This document shows, piece by piece, positions 1 through 10,180 of a DNA stretch of 32,388 nucleotides. The stretch is from Nitriliruptorales bacterium (GTDB lineage Bacteria; Actinomycetota; Nitriliruptoria; Nitriliruptorales; Nitriliruptoraceae): positions 1 to 32,388 of the forward strand of contig JAGXFT010000135.1 in assembly GCA_024637135.1 (NCBI GenBank), written 5' to 3'. The stretch's first letter is position 1. The number at the start of each line of letters is the position of its first letter. A model generated the notes under the pieces. The model was not told where the DNA came from, ran no database searches, and was given only the letters and a program-made list of their open reading frames with translations. A program made the translations under genes and the position numbers.

Positions 1-273
1 CGCCGCAAGGCACTCGATGCCATCACCGACACGGCCGTGCTCGATGGCGCCCCCGACGACGAGACCCTCGTGCGCCTGGGCCTCAAGCAGGACCCGGCAG
101 CAGCCGCCGCTGCGCAGGCCGAGGCGGCCGCTGTCCATGTCGACGCGGTCGAGGCCGACACGGGGGACTCCGGTGAGGACGCCGCCACCGCCGACGACGA
201 CGCCGCCGACGACGACGCCGCCGAGGATGCCGCAGGCGAGGACGCCGCCGCAGCGGCATCCGAGGAGGAGTGA
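1..273 (+). CDS. tig: Trigger factor (C-terminal fragment, truncated by window start)
   Basis: Open frame 1 from base 1 ([16 protein letters not shown]...) ending in a long Ala/Asp/Glu acidic tail, immediately upstream of clpP-clpX, the standard tig-clpP-clpX order. Confidence 0.75.
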   Translation, partial: RRKALDAITDTAVLDGAPDDETLVRLGLKQDPAAAAAAQAEAAAVHVDAVEADTGDSGEDAATADDDAADDDAAEDAAGEDAAAAASEEE

Positions 274-395
274 TCTCCGGGGTGTCGCCACGGCAGGTTC
301 GGTGCGTCGCCCCGGCTCACATCGCCACGGGGGCAGGTGGCCCTGTCGCTACCTTTGCCCCTCCAGCAGTTTCTCTGCAGACAAGGACAGACGTC

Positions 396-1046
396 GTGGC
401 CTCCACACCTTCCGGCATCGCACTGCCGTCGCCCACCAACTACGTGATCCCCACGGTCATCGAGCAGACCAACCGGGGGGAGCGGGCCTTCGACATCTAC
501 TCCCGCCTGCTGCAGGAGCGCATCATCTTCCTGGGCACGCCGGTCAACGACGAGATCGCCAACGTCGTCATGGCCCAGTTGCTGCATCTCGAGTCGGAGG
601 ACCCCGACAAGGACATCAACATCTACATCAACTCCCCGGGCGGGTCGGTGACGGCCCTGTTCGCCATCTTCGACACGATGGAGTTCATCAGTCCGGACGT
701 CACCACGATCTGCCTCGGCCAGGCCGCCTCCGCGGCTGCCGTGCTGCTGGCGGCCGGTGCGCCGGGCAAGCGCTTCGTGCTGCCGCGCTCGCGCGTGCTG
801 CTGCACCAGCCTTCCGGTGGTGCCGAGGGCCAGGCCGGCGACATCGAGATCCAGGCCCGCGAGATCCTGCGCCTGCGTGACCAGCTCAACCACGAGTTGG
901 CCGCCAAGACCGGCCAGACGGTGGAGAAGATCGAGAAGGACACCGACCGCGACTTCATCCTGACGGCACAGGAAGCGGTGGACTACGGGCTGGCCGACCG
1001 CGTGCTCGAGCCGCGCAAGGCCATGAAGGACCGTGTCACCCGCTGA
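396..1046 (+). CDS. clpP: ATP-dependent Clp protease proteolytic subunit ClpP
   Basis: [22 protein letters not shown] (catalytic Ser) and LHQPSGG (catalytic His) motifs. GTG start at 396 chosen within the longer ORF 270..1046. Confidence 0.95.
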   Translation: MASTPSGIALPSPTNYVIPTVIEQTNRGERAFDIYSRLLQERIIFLGTPVNDEIANVVMAQLLHLESEDPDKDINIYINSPGGSVTALFAIFDTMEFISPDVTTICLGQAASAAAVLLAAGAPGKRFVLPRSRVLLHQPSGGAEGQAGDIEIQAREILRLRDQLNHELAAKTGQTVEKIEKDTDRDFILTAQEAVDYGLADRVLEPRKAMKDRVTR

Positions 1047-1139
1047 TCATCCCCGTCCACATCACCGGGGCGGATGGTCGCGTCGGCGAGCAGCCGGTCT
1101 GTACGCTGCCATTCGGGATGCCGGGAGTCAGGGTGCCAC

Positions 1140-2423
<1,284 letters not shown>

Positions 2424-2427
2424 GGCC

Positions 2428-2444
2428 GGGCCCCGATCGGGCCC
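2428..2444 (+). terminator. Small GC hairpin just after the clpX stop
   Basis: gggccc-cgatc-gggccc, 6-bp perfect stem; no T tract. Confidence 0.35.
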
Positions 2445-2570
2445 CTCGCAGCACCACCACCGCACGTCCGCCCCACCGCACCGGCTGCTCGACGAGGAGA
2501 CGCCGTGACCCCCCTGGCCGCTCCTGCCACGCCCGGCCGGGTGGTGGCCTCGCCCGCGGGGGACTGACCC

Positions 2571-3299
2571 GTGGCCGTCGCCCGACTCGATCCCGCCGAC
2601 GGGGACCTTCCGTCGCCACGTGTGCGGCGCCTGGTGGACCGCGTCCCGTTCCTCGACAAGGAACTGTTCGTGCTCCGGGGCCTGGTGCCACGTGACGGCA
2701 CGGTCATCGACGTCGGTGCGGCCGGCGGTGCCCACACCTTCGTCGCGGCCCACGTCGTCGGGCCGGGTGGCCGGGTGGTCGCGATCGAAGCCCGGTCCGG
2801 GTCGGCGCGGATCCTGCGCGGATGGCGGCGCGTGCTGGGAGCTGACCACGTCACGGTGGTGACCGGTGCGGCCGGTGCACGACCAGGTGAGCTGACCCTG
2901 CGCGTCCCCCTTGTGCCGACCCGCAGCCACCCGCACGGGGGCGACGACGGCACCCTGCTGGCCCGCCTGCCGGCCGCCACCCGTTCGGTGGGCGTCACCA
3001 CCATCGACCACGTGGTCGCGAGCCACCACCTCGACCGGGTCGACCTGCTGAAGGTGGACGTCGAGGGTGGCGAGTCGGCCGTGCTGGACGGTGCGACCCG
3101 CACCCTGGCAGAGCACCGCCCGATCCTGCTGCTGGAGGTGTTCGACCCGTTCCTGCGGCGCGAGGGCACCGACGCCGACACGCTGTTCGACCGCGTCGTC
3201 GGACTGGGCTACCGGCCCCATGTGCTGGGCGACGACGGCCTGGTCGCAGTCGAGGCGCACGACCCGGACGAGCACAACTACGTCTTCCTGCCGGCCTGA
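2571..3299 (+). CDS. FkbM-family methyltransferase
   Basis: DGTVIDVGAAGGAHTFVAAHVVGPGGRVVAIEA SAM-binding motif and VDLLKVDVEGGESAVLDGA, typical of FkbM-type class I methyltransferases. Confidence 0.8.
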   Translation: MAVARLDPADGDLPSPRVRRLVDRVPFLDKELFVLRGLVPRDGTVIDVGAAGGAHTFVAAHVVGPGGRVVAIEARSGSARILRGWRRVLGADHVTVVTGAAGARPGELTLRVPLVPTRSHPHGGDDGTLLARLPAATRSVGVTTIDHVVASHHLDRVDLLKVDVEGGESAVLDGATRTLAEHRPILLLEVFDPFLRREGTDADTLFDRVVGLGYRPHVLGDDGLVAVEAHDPDEHNYVFLPA

Positions 3300-3465
3300 T
3301 CCACGGCCGGTCACCCGGTGTCGTCGACCCGACGAGCCGACCCCGATCCTGACGAGGGTGGCAGGGGTGGCGGCTACCCTCGCGAGCCACCCCGCGTCCC
3401 GTCGCGGCGGCCCGATCGGCCGCGGTGCGACGGTCGACGACCTCCCATCTCCGAGGCCCGCCGCG

Positions 3466-6153
3466 ATGACCGACGACACCGCCATGACGGCGGCACCCGC
3501 CAGCCTGCCGACCGCCTACGACCCGGACGGCGTCGAGCAGCGGTTGTACGCCGACTGGGAACAGTCCGGCCTGTTCCATGCCGAACCGGACGACCCCGGC
3601 GAACCGTTCGCGATCATCCTGCCGCCCCCCAACGTCACCGGCGCGCTCCACATCGGCCACGGGCTGATGATGACCGAGGACGTCATGGTCCGGCACGCCC
3701 GCATGACCGGGCGCAACGCCGTGTGGGTGCCCGGCATGGACCACGCCGGGATCTCGACCCAGACCGTGGTCGAGAAGGAGTTGGCCGAGCAGGGCCTGAC
3801 GCGCCACGACCTCGGGCGCGAGGCCTTCCTCGAACGGGTGTGGGAGTGGGTCGACGAGTACGGCGGCCAGATCCTCAACCAGTTGCGCCGGCTGGGCGCG
3901 AGCCTGGACTGGGAGCGGGAGGCCTTCACCTTCGACGAGCAGCGCTCGCGAGCCGTGACCGAGGTGTTCGTGACCCTGCACGAACAGGGCCTGCTCTACC
4001 GCGGCAACCGCCTGATCAACTGGTGCCCGCAGTGCATGACCGCCCTGAGCGACATCGAGGTGAACCACGTCGAGACCCGGGGCACGCTCACCAGTTTCGT
4101 CTATCCCTGGGCCGACCCGGACGGCGCACCCGGTGCCGGCATCACGGTGGCCACCACCCGGCCCGAGACCATGCTGGGCGACACCGCGATCGCGGTCCAC
4201 CCCGACGACGAGCGCTACGCGGGCATGGTCGGCCGCGCGGTCCGACATCCCTTCCTCGACCGCGAGATCCCGGTCATCGCCGACGACTGGGTCGACCCCG
4301 AGTTCGGCTCGGGAGCGGTCAAGATCACGCCGGCCCACGATCCCAACGACTACGACATGGGGCAGCGCCACGACCTCGAGTCGATCTCCGTCATCGAGCC
4401 CGACGGCACGCTCAACGATCACGCCGGCTCGTTCGCCGACCTCGATCGCTTCGACGCGCGCGAGGCGGTGGTGGCCGCCCTGGACGAAGCAGGGCTGCTC
4501 GTCACGCGCGAGGACTACACCCACCAGGTCGGCACGTGTTCGCGCACCGGCGACGTGGTCGAGCCGCTCCTCAGCGACCAGTGGTTCCTGGAGGTGCGGC
4601 CGTTGGCCGACAAGGCGCTGGCGGCCGTGCACGCCGGTGACACCCGCGTGCTGCCGCCGCGACTGCAGACGTTCTTCGTCGACTGGCTGGAGAACCTGCA
4701 CGACTGGTGCGTGTCGCGCCAGATCTGGTGGGGCCACCGGATCCCGGCCTGGTACTGCCCCGACGGCCACGTGACGGTCGACCGCGACACCCCGACGGCC
4801 TGCGTCGACTGCGGGGCGACCGACCTGCGCCAGGACGACGACGTGCTCGACACGTGGTTCTCGAGCCAGTTGTGGCCGTTCATCGTGTTCGGCTGGGAGA
4901 AGCCCGGCGACCACACCCCGGAGCTCGAGACCTGGTACCCGAACTCGGTGATGGAGACCGGCTACGACATCAACACGTTCTGGGTGTCGCGGATGCTGCA
5001 GATCGGACTGTGGTTCCTGGACGAGGTGCCGTTCACGACGATCTGGAACCACGGCCTGGTGCGTGACGGCAACGGCAAGAAGATGTCGAAGTCGTTCGGC
5101 AACGTGATCGACCCCATGGAGTTCATCGAGTCCCACGGGGCCGACGCGCTGCGCCTGGCGTTGTTCCAACACTGCTCGCCCGGGACCGACGTGCCGTTGT
5201 CGCCCGACTGGGTCGAGGGTGCCCGCCGCTTCCTCAACAAGTTGTTCAACGCGACCCGGTTCGCGCTGCAGACCCTGGACGGGACCCGCCCGGGGGACCT
5301 GCCCCCGCTCGACGACCTGTCGCTGGCCGACCGTTGGATCCTGTCCCGGCTGGAGGCGACCCGCGCCGACGTGGATCGCCACTACGAGACCTGGGACTTC
5401 GCGCGGATGTCGGCCACGCTCTACCACTTCACGTGGGACGAACTGGCCGACTGGTACCTCGAGGCCGCCAAGGTGGTGCTCTACGGCGACGACGAGGACG
5501 CCAAGGCCCGGACCCGCGCCGTGCTCGCCCGGGTGCTCGAGGACGTGCTGACCCTGTGGCATCCGCTGATCCCGTTCGTGACCGAGGAACTGTGGCGCCA
5601 CCTGACCGGTGCCGACGGTGGCCGCGACTCGTTGATGGTCCAGCCGTGGCCGACCGCCCGCGCCGAGGTGGACCACGACGTGATCGCGGACTTCGACGTG
5701 ATCGTGGACCTGGTCACGGAGGTGCGCCGCTTCCGCTCGGCCAACGACGTGCCACCGTCACGGCGGTTCCCGCTGGCCGTGGCGTCGTCGCGCGCCGACC
5801 TGCTGTCCGACCAGGCCGCGCTGGTGCAGGCCCTGGCAGGGCTCGACGAACTCACCTTCACCGAGACCATCCAGGAGCGCGCCGGCACCTCCACCATCGT
5901 GTTCGGGGCCGGCGAGGCCCAGGTCGAACTGGCCGGGCTGATCGACGTGGCCGCCGAGACCGCCCGGTTGACACGGGAACGCGACAACGCCCGGGACTTC
6001 CTCCAGCGCAGTCGCGGCAAGCTCGCCAACACCCAGTTCGTGGAGCGGGCACCGGAACAGGTCGTGACCGCCGAGCGCGAGCGGGCCGCCGAGACCGAGC
6101 GCGCCATCGCCGAACTGGAACGCCAGATGGCCGCACTCGCGGACCTGGCATGA
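3466..6153 (+). CDS. valS: Valine--tRNA ligase
   Basis: PPPNVTGALHIGHG (HIGH), GNGKKMSKSFGNVIDP (KMSKS), C-terminal coiled coil. ATG at 3466 inside ORF 3067..6153. Confidence 0.97.
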   Translation: MTDDTAMTAAPASLPTAYDPDGVEQRLYADWEQSGLFHAEPDDPGEPFAIILPPPNVTGALHIGHGLMMTEDVMVRHARMTGRNAVWVPGMDHAGISTQTVVEKELAEQGLTRHDLGREAFLERVWEWVDEYGGQILNQLRRLGASLDWEREAFTFDEQRSRAVTEVFVTLHEQGLLYRGNRLINWCPQCMTALSDIEVNHVETRGTLTSFVYPWADPDGAPGAGITVATTRPETMLGDTAIAVHPDDERYAGMVGRAVRHPFLDREIPVIADDWVDPEFGSGAVKITPAHDPNDYDMGQRHDLESISVIEPDGTLNDHAGSFADLDRFDAREAVVAALDEAGLLVTREDYTHQVGTCSRTGDVVEPLLSDQWFLEVRPLADKALAAVHAGDTRVLPPRLQTFFVDWLENLHDWCVSRQIWWGHRIPAWYCPDGHVTVDRDTPTACVDCGATDLRQDDDVLDTWFSSQLWPFIVFGWEKPGDHTPELETWYPNSVMETGYDINTFWVSRMLQIGLWFLDEVPFTTIWNHGLVRDGNGKKMSKSFGNVIDPMEFIESHGADALRLALFQHCSPGTDVPLSPDWVEGARRFLNKLFNATRFALQTLDGTRPGDLPPLDDLSLADRWILSRLEATRADVDRHYETWDFARMSATLYHFTWDELADWYLEAAKVVLYGDDEDAKARTRAVLARVLEDVLTLWHPLIPFVTEELWRHLTGADGGRDSLMVQPWPTARAEVDHDVIADFDVIVDLVTEVRRFRSANDVPPSRRFPLAVASSRADLLSDQAALVQALAGLDELTFTETIQERAGTSTIVFGAGEAQVELAGLIDVAAETARLTRERDNARDFLQRSRGKLANTQFVERAPEQVVTAERERAAETERAIAELERQMAALADLA

Positions 6154-6174
6154 CGCAGCAGGTCGAGGTCGATC

Positions 6175-7338
6175 GTGCCTGACCCCCTCGGACCGATCAC
6201 GGCCGGGAGCCGCGGGAAGGGACTGCTGTCGTTCCGGATCGGGCCGATCCCGGTCACGATCCACCTCAGCTTCCTGTTCGTCCTGGCGTTCCTGGGACTG
6301 GACCTGGCCAGCCCGATCCTGGTGGCGGTTTGGGTCGTCGTCGGCGCCGCGTCGGTGCTGCTGCACGAACTGGGGCACGCCGTCGGCGCGCTGCTGGCGG
6401 GTCACGAGCCCGAGGTCGACCTGGCCGGCATGGGCGGGGTCACGAGGTACACGCCCGACGGGCACGGGGGCCAGTCGCGGGGCTGGGAGTTGCTCGTCAC
6501 CGCCGCCGGCCCCGGCATCCAGATCGTGGCCGGGTTCGCAGTGCTGCCGATCGTCGGCCGGTTCGGGATCGTGACCGACGGCGACCTGTTCACCTTCGCC
6601 GCGTCGGTGTGGGTGGTCGTGTCGCTGCTGTGGGGCTTCCTGAACCTGGTCCCGATCCTGCCCCTGGACGGTGGGCAGTTGTTCCGCAACCTGGTGCCGG
6701 GCGGCCCGACGACCCGGACCCGCATCGCCGAGGTGGTCTCGGTCGTGGTCGCCGGGGCCGGACTGGTGTGGTGCCTGCTCAACGACCAGACCATCGCCGC
6801 GCTGCTGGCCGGGTGGTTCGGCTTCGCGAACCTCCAGTCCCTGTTGCAGGGCAACCAGCACGCGCAGCCGACCCGGACGTCGCCGGACGCCACGGCCGTG
6901 GACCTGCTGCACGAGGCCCAGCAACGACAGGCCGAGGGCGACCACGCGGCCAGCGCCGCGATCGCCGGACGGGCCGTGACGGCCGCCCGGGACCGGCGCC
7001 TGCGCACCGTCGGGGGCTCGTTGGCCCTGGCCGGGCTGCTGCGGTCCGACCAGCGGGCCGCCTACCGGATGGTCGCCGACCCCCGCCACGGGCTGGCACT
7101 CAACGAGGTGCTGGTCGCCCATGCCCTTGCCGCCCACCCGGACAGCGGCGCGATCGCGACCGTCCTGATGGCCGCGGGCGAGGTCCACATGGACGCCCGC
7201 CTGCGAGGGATCACGGCCGTCGCGGCGGCCCTGCACGGTCGGCCGGACGTCGCCGAACGGCTGCTCGGCGAAGGCCCCGTCTCCGACGACGTGCGCGCCG
7301 AGATCCAACGCCTCGTCACCCAGCGCCCCCCGGAGTGA
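6175..7338 (+). CDS. Site-2 protease family (M50) metalloprotease with C-terminal extension
   Basis: HExxH motif LLHELGHAVGA, second motif NLVPILPLDGGQLFRNLV, multiple hydrophobic segments, then ~150 aa Ala-rich helical tail. Confidence 0.85.
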   Translation: MPDPLGPITAGSRGKGLLSFRIGPIPVTIHLSFLFVLAFLGLDLASPILVAVWVVVGAASVLLHELGHAVGALLAGHEPEVDLAGMGGVTRYTPDGHGGQSRGWELLVTAAGPGIQIVAGFAVLPIVGRFGIVTDGDLFTFAASVWVVVSLLWGFLNLVPILPLDGGQLFRNLVPGGPTTRTRIAEVVSVVVAGAGLVWCLLNDQTIAALLAGWFGFANLQSLLQGNQHAQPTRTSPDATAVDLLHEAQQRQAEGDHAASAAIAGRAVTAARDRRLRTVGGSLALAGLLRSDQRAAYRMVADPRHGLALNEVLVAHALAAHPDSGAIATVLMAAGEVHMDARLRGITAVAAALHGRPDVAERLLGEGPVSDDVRAEIQRLVTQRPPE

Positions 7339-7408
7339 CCACCGGTGTGCCGTCGGGGGGATCCCGAGCGGCCGTCCGGCCGCGACCGGGGCGCTACCGT
7401 TCCGGCCC

Positions 7409-8734
7409 GTGATCGGCGTCGGAGGGATGCTCGTGGACTTCGCTGCCGCCCGTCGCCTGTTGGGTGAACGCGGCCCCGGTGCGATGAAGCCGGACCTGTC
7501 GCGCATCACCGCCCTGATGGACCTGCTGGGCAACCCGCAGGAACACCTTCCCACGATCCACGTCACCGGGACCAACGGCAAGACCTCCACCACCCGGATG
7601 GTCGCGGCGCTGCTGTCGGAACTGGGGCTGACGGCCGGGACCTTCACGTCGCCGCACCTGCAGTCGGTGCGCGAACGGATCCAGGTCGGGCTCCAGCCGT
7701 TGTCGGAGGAGGACTTCGCCCGCACGCTGGCGGCCGTGTCCGGGGTCGCGGACCTGGTCGACGCGACCGGCGACGACGTCACCTACTTCGAACTGCTGGT
7801 GGCGATGGCGCTGTGGACGTTCACCGACCTGCCCGTCGACGTCGCCGTCATGGAGGTCGGCATGGGCGGGCGCTGGGACGCCACCAACGTCGTGCGTGGG
7901 GACGTGGCGGTCATCACCCCGGTCGACGTCGACCACCGCGAACTGGGGGACCGGGCCGCGACCGCACGGGAGAAGTCCGGGATCATCAAGGACCGCAGCC
8001 GGGTCGTGCTCGGCGCCCAGGCCGACGAGGTGCAGGCCATCCTGGTCACCGCGGCGGCCGACGTCGGTGCCCCGGTCGCCACGTGGCCGGACTTCCACGG
8101 GGTCGAGGACCGCCGGATCGCCATGGGTGGGCAACTGGTCGCGTTGCGGGTCGGCGAGCGCGTGGTGGACGAGATCTTCCTGCCCCTGCACGGCGCGCAC
8201 CAGGCCGACAACGCCGCGATCGCGCTGGCCACGCTCGCGGCGTTCCTGGGCACGCAGTTCCTGGAGGTGGAGGACGACGTCATCCGTGCCGGGTTCGCGC
8301 GGGTGGACTCGCCCGGTCGGCTGGAAGTGGTCTCGCGCCACCCGACGGTGGTCCTGGACGGGGCCCACAACCCGCACGGCGCGCGGGCGCTGGCGTCGGC
8401 ACTGGACGAGGCCTTCGCGTTTCGCAACGTCATCCTCGTGCTGGGCTGCCTCGCCGACAAGGACCTGGCCGGCATCGTCGGTGCCTTCCACGACGTCGTC
8501 GACCACGTCGTGGTGACCACGCCGTCGTCGCCGCGCGCCGCCACCGCGGCCGACCTGGCCGAGGTCGCCCGGGCGGTGTTCGACGGCACCGGGGTCGCCG
8601 TGGAGGAGGCGCCCGACGTCGCGACCGCGTTGGACCTGGCGACCGGCGTCGCCGGCGAGGGTGACGGGGTGGTCGTGACAGGGTCGCTGCACACCATCGG
8701 CGCGGCCCGCGACGTCCACCTCCCGCTGGACTGA
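7409..8734 (+). CDS. folC: Bifunctional folylpolyglutamate synthase/dihydrofolate synthase
   Basis: HVTGTNGKTSTTRM P-loop, TSPHLQSVRERI, VLDGAHNPHGARAL. Start could be GTG 7409 or ATG 7427. Confidence 0.93.
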   Translation: MIGVGGMLVDFAAARRLLGERGPGAMKPDLSRITALMDLLGNPQEHLPTIHVTGTNGKTSTTRMVAALLSELGLTAGTFTSPHLQSVRERIQVGLQPLSEEDFARTLAAVSGVADLVDATGDDVTYFELLVAMALWTFTDLPVDVAVMEVGMGGRWDATNVVRGDVAVITPVDVDHRELGDRAATAREKSGIIKDRSRVVLGAQADEVQAILVTAAADVGAPVATWPDFHGVEDRRIAMGGQLVALRVGERVVDEIFLPLHGAHQADNAAIALATLAAFLGTQFLEVEDDVIRAGFARVDSPGRLEVVSRHPTVVLDGAHNPHGARALASALDEAFAFRNVILVLGCLADKDLAGIVGAFHDVVDHVVVTTPSSPRAATAADLAEVARAVFDGTGVAVEEAPDVATALDLATGVAGEGDGVVVTGSLHTIGAARDVHLPLD

Positions 8735-8848
8735 ATGGCCCGTCGCCCGGGCCGGTCGACGCCTCGCCGCGCGCGTTACCGTGGGCGCGACGACTGCCGC
8801 CGTCGTGCGGCACCCACCCCACCCACACTCCACGAACAGGAACCACCA

Positions 8849-9253
8849 ATGGCCGTCGAACAGACCCTGATCCTCGTCAAGCCCGACGGCGTCGCCCGCG
8901 GCCTGGTCGGCGAGGTCATCGGCCGGATCGAGCGCAAGGGCTACACGATCGAGGCGCTGGAGTTGCGCACCCTGGAACGCGCCACCGCCGAGGAGCACTA
9001 CGGCGAGCACGTGGACAAGCCGTTCTTCGCCGAACTGGTCGACTTCATCACCTCCGGTCCGCTGGTCGCCATGCGCGTGACCGGCGACGACGCGATCGTG
9101 GGCCTGCGCACGATCATGGGTGCCACCAACCCCATCGAGGCGACCCCGGGCTCGATCCGCGGCGACTTCGCGACCGTCATCGGCGAGAACATCGTCCACG
9201 GCTCCGACTCGCCCGAGTCCGCCGAGCGCGAACTGGGCATCTTCTTCGGCTGA
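8849..9253 (+). CDS. ndk: Nucleoside diphosphate kinase
   Basis: [23 protein letters not shown]...GSIRGDFA...[16 protein letters not shown] (active-site His). ATG at 8849. Confidence 0.98.
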   Translation: MAVEQTLILVKPDGVARGLVGEVIGRIERKGYTIEALELRTLERATAEEHYGEHVDKPFFAELVDFITSGPLVAMRVTGDDAIVGLRTIMGATNPIEATPGSIRGDFATVIGENIVHGSDSPESAERELGIFFG

Positions 9254-9293
9254 CGTCGGCACTGGCTCCGGCCGGGATCCGGGACCCAGTCCG

Positions 9294-9812
9294 TCACAGG
9301 TGGCCGGCACGGGCCAGCGAGCGCCACTGGTCGCCGGCCAGGACGAGGTGGTCCAGCAGGTCGACGCCGACCACCTCGCCCGCCCGGGCCAACCGGGTGG
9401 TGACCGCGATGTCGTCACGGGACGGGGTCGGATCACCCGACGGGTGGTTGTGGCCGACGACCACGGCCGCGGCGTTGCCCAGCAGTGCGTCCCGGTAGAT
9501 CTCGCGCGGCGCCATGAACGTGTGGTCCAACGAGCCGATGCTGACCACGTGGACGTCCAGCACGCGGTGCCGGGTGTCGACCAGCACGGTCGCGCACCGC
9601 TCGCGGTCCCGGCCGGCCAGCAACGGTGCCAGCACGTCGGCCGCCCGCTGCGGTGACGTGACCAACGCGTCCGCCTCGCCGGCAGCGGCCAGCGTTCGTG
9701 CGGTCTCGGCCACGCACGCCGCACACGACGCCGCACCCTGGGTGGCGCCGGCGGACGGTCCGGTCGCCCACGTTCGGTCGCGATCGGTCGGTGGACGAGT
9801 CGTGGTCGACAC
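9294..9812 (-). CDS. RadC-like JAB/JAMM-domain protein, short form
   Basis: JAMM motif AAVVVGHNHPSGDPTPSRDD and APREIYRDALLGNA. GTG start at 9812 preceded by GAGGA; the ORF stays open to 10157, so the start is uncertain. Confidence 0.8.
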   Translation of the reverse strand: MSTTTRPPTDRDRTWATGPSAGATQGAASCAACVAETARTLAAAGEADALVTSPQRAADVLAPLLAGRDRERCATVLVDTRHRVLDVHVVSIGSLDHTFMAPREIYRDALLGNAAAVVVGHNHPSGDPTPSRDDIAVTTRLARAGEVVGVDLLDHLVLAGDQWRSLARAGHL

Positions 9813-9979
9813 GGTGATCCTCGGTCGGCGGGTCGGACCATGGTGGTCACGCGTGATCGTGGCGGCGTCGGGGATGTCGGTCGTTGTGGACGACCGCGCG
9901 ACCCGCAGCGTGCGCCTCCTGGCCGCCGTCGACACAGCAACCACACTCGCCACTTGCGCAACAGGCGACATCCGTTTGC

Positions 9980-10013
9980 TACGGTAGGAGTCGGACCGCC
10001 GCCCCCGGCGGTC
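9980..10013 (+). promoter_or_regulatory. Putative mreB promoter -10 (TACGGT, 9980-9985) followed by hairpin (9994-10013)
   Basis: tttgcTACGGT, then gaccgcc-gccccc-ggcggtc (7-bp perfect stem) close to the predicted transcript 5' end. Confidence 0.5.
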
Positions 10014-10180
10014 AGCGTGCAAGTGGCCACTCGTCGGGTGTTGCACGGCGCCGCACACGGATATCGTTCGGGCATCGCCCGATGTCGGCCGCGCGCGCTC
10101 CTCGCTGGTCCTCCTCCCTGCCGCAGCCCGCCACCCCGGCGGGACGACATCGCCCACCTCACGTTCGAAGGTGAAGTTTC

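Noticed and set aside
3300-3465. T-box riboswitch upstream of valS
   Set aside because: No recognisable T-box sequence or specifier-loop arrangement was seen; only generic GC stems such as gcggcc-cgatc-ggccgc (3407-3423).
2995-5676. 893-aa minus-strand ORF opposite valS
   Set aside because: Same artefact; no domain motifs and fully antisense to an unmistakable valS.
7368-7383. gcggcc-gtcc-ggccgc hairpin between the M50 gene and folC as a terminator
   Set aside because: Short 6-bp GC stem without a T tract, immediately before the folC promoter-like site; too weak to call in such GC-rich DNA.
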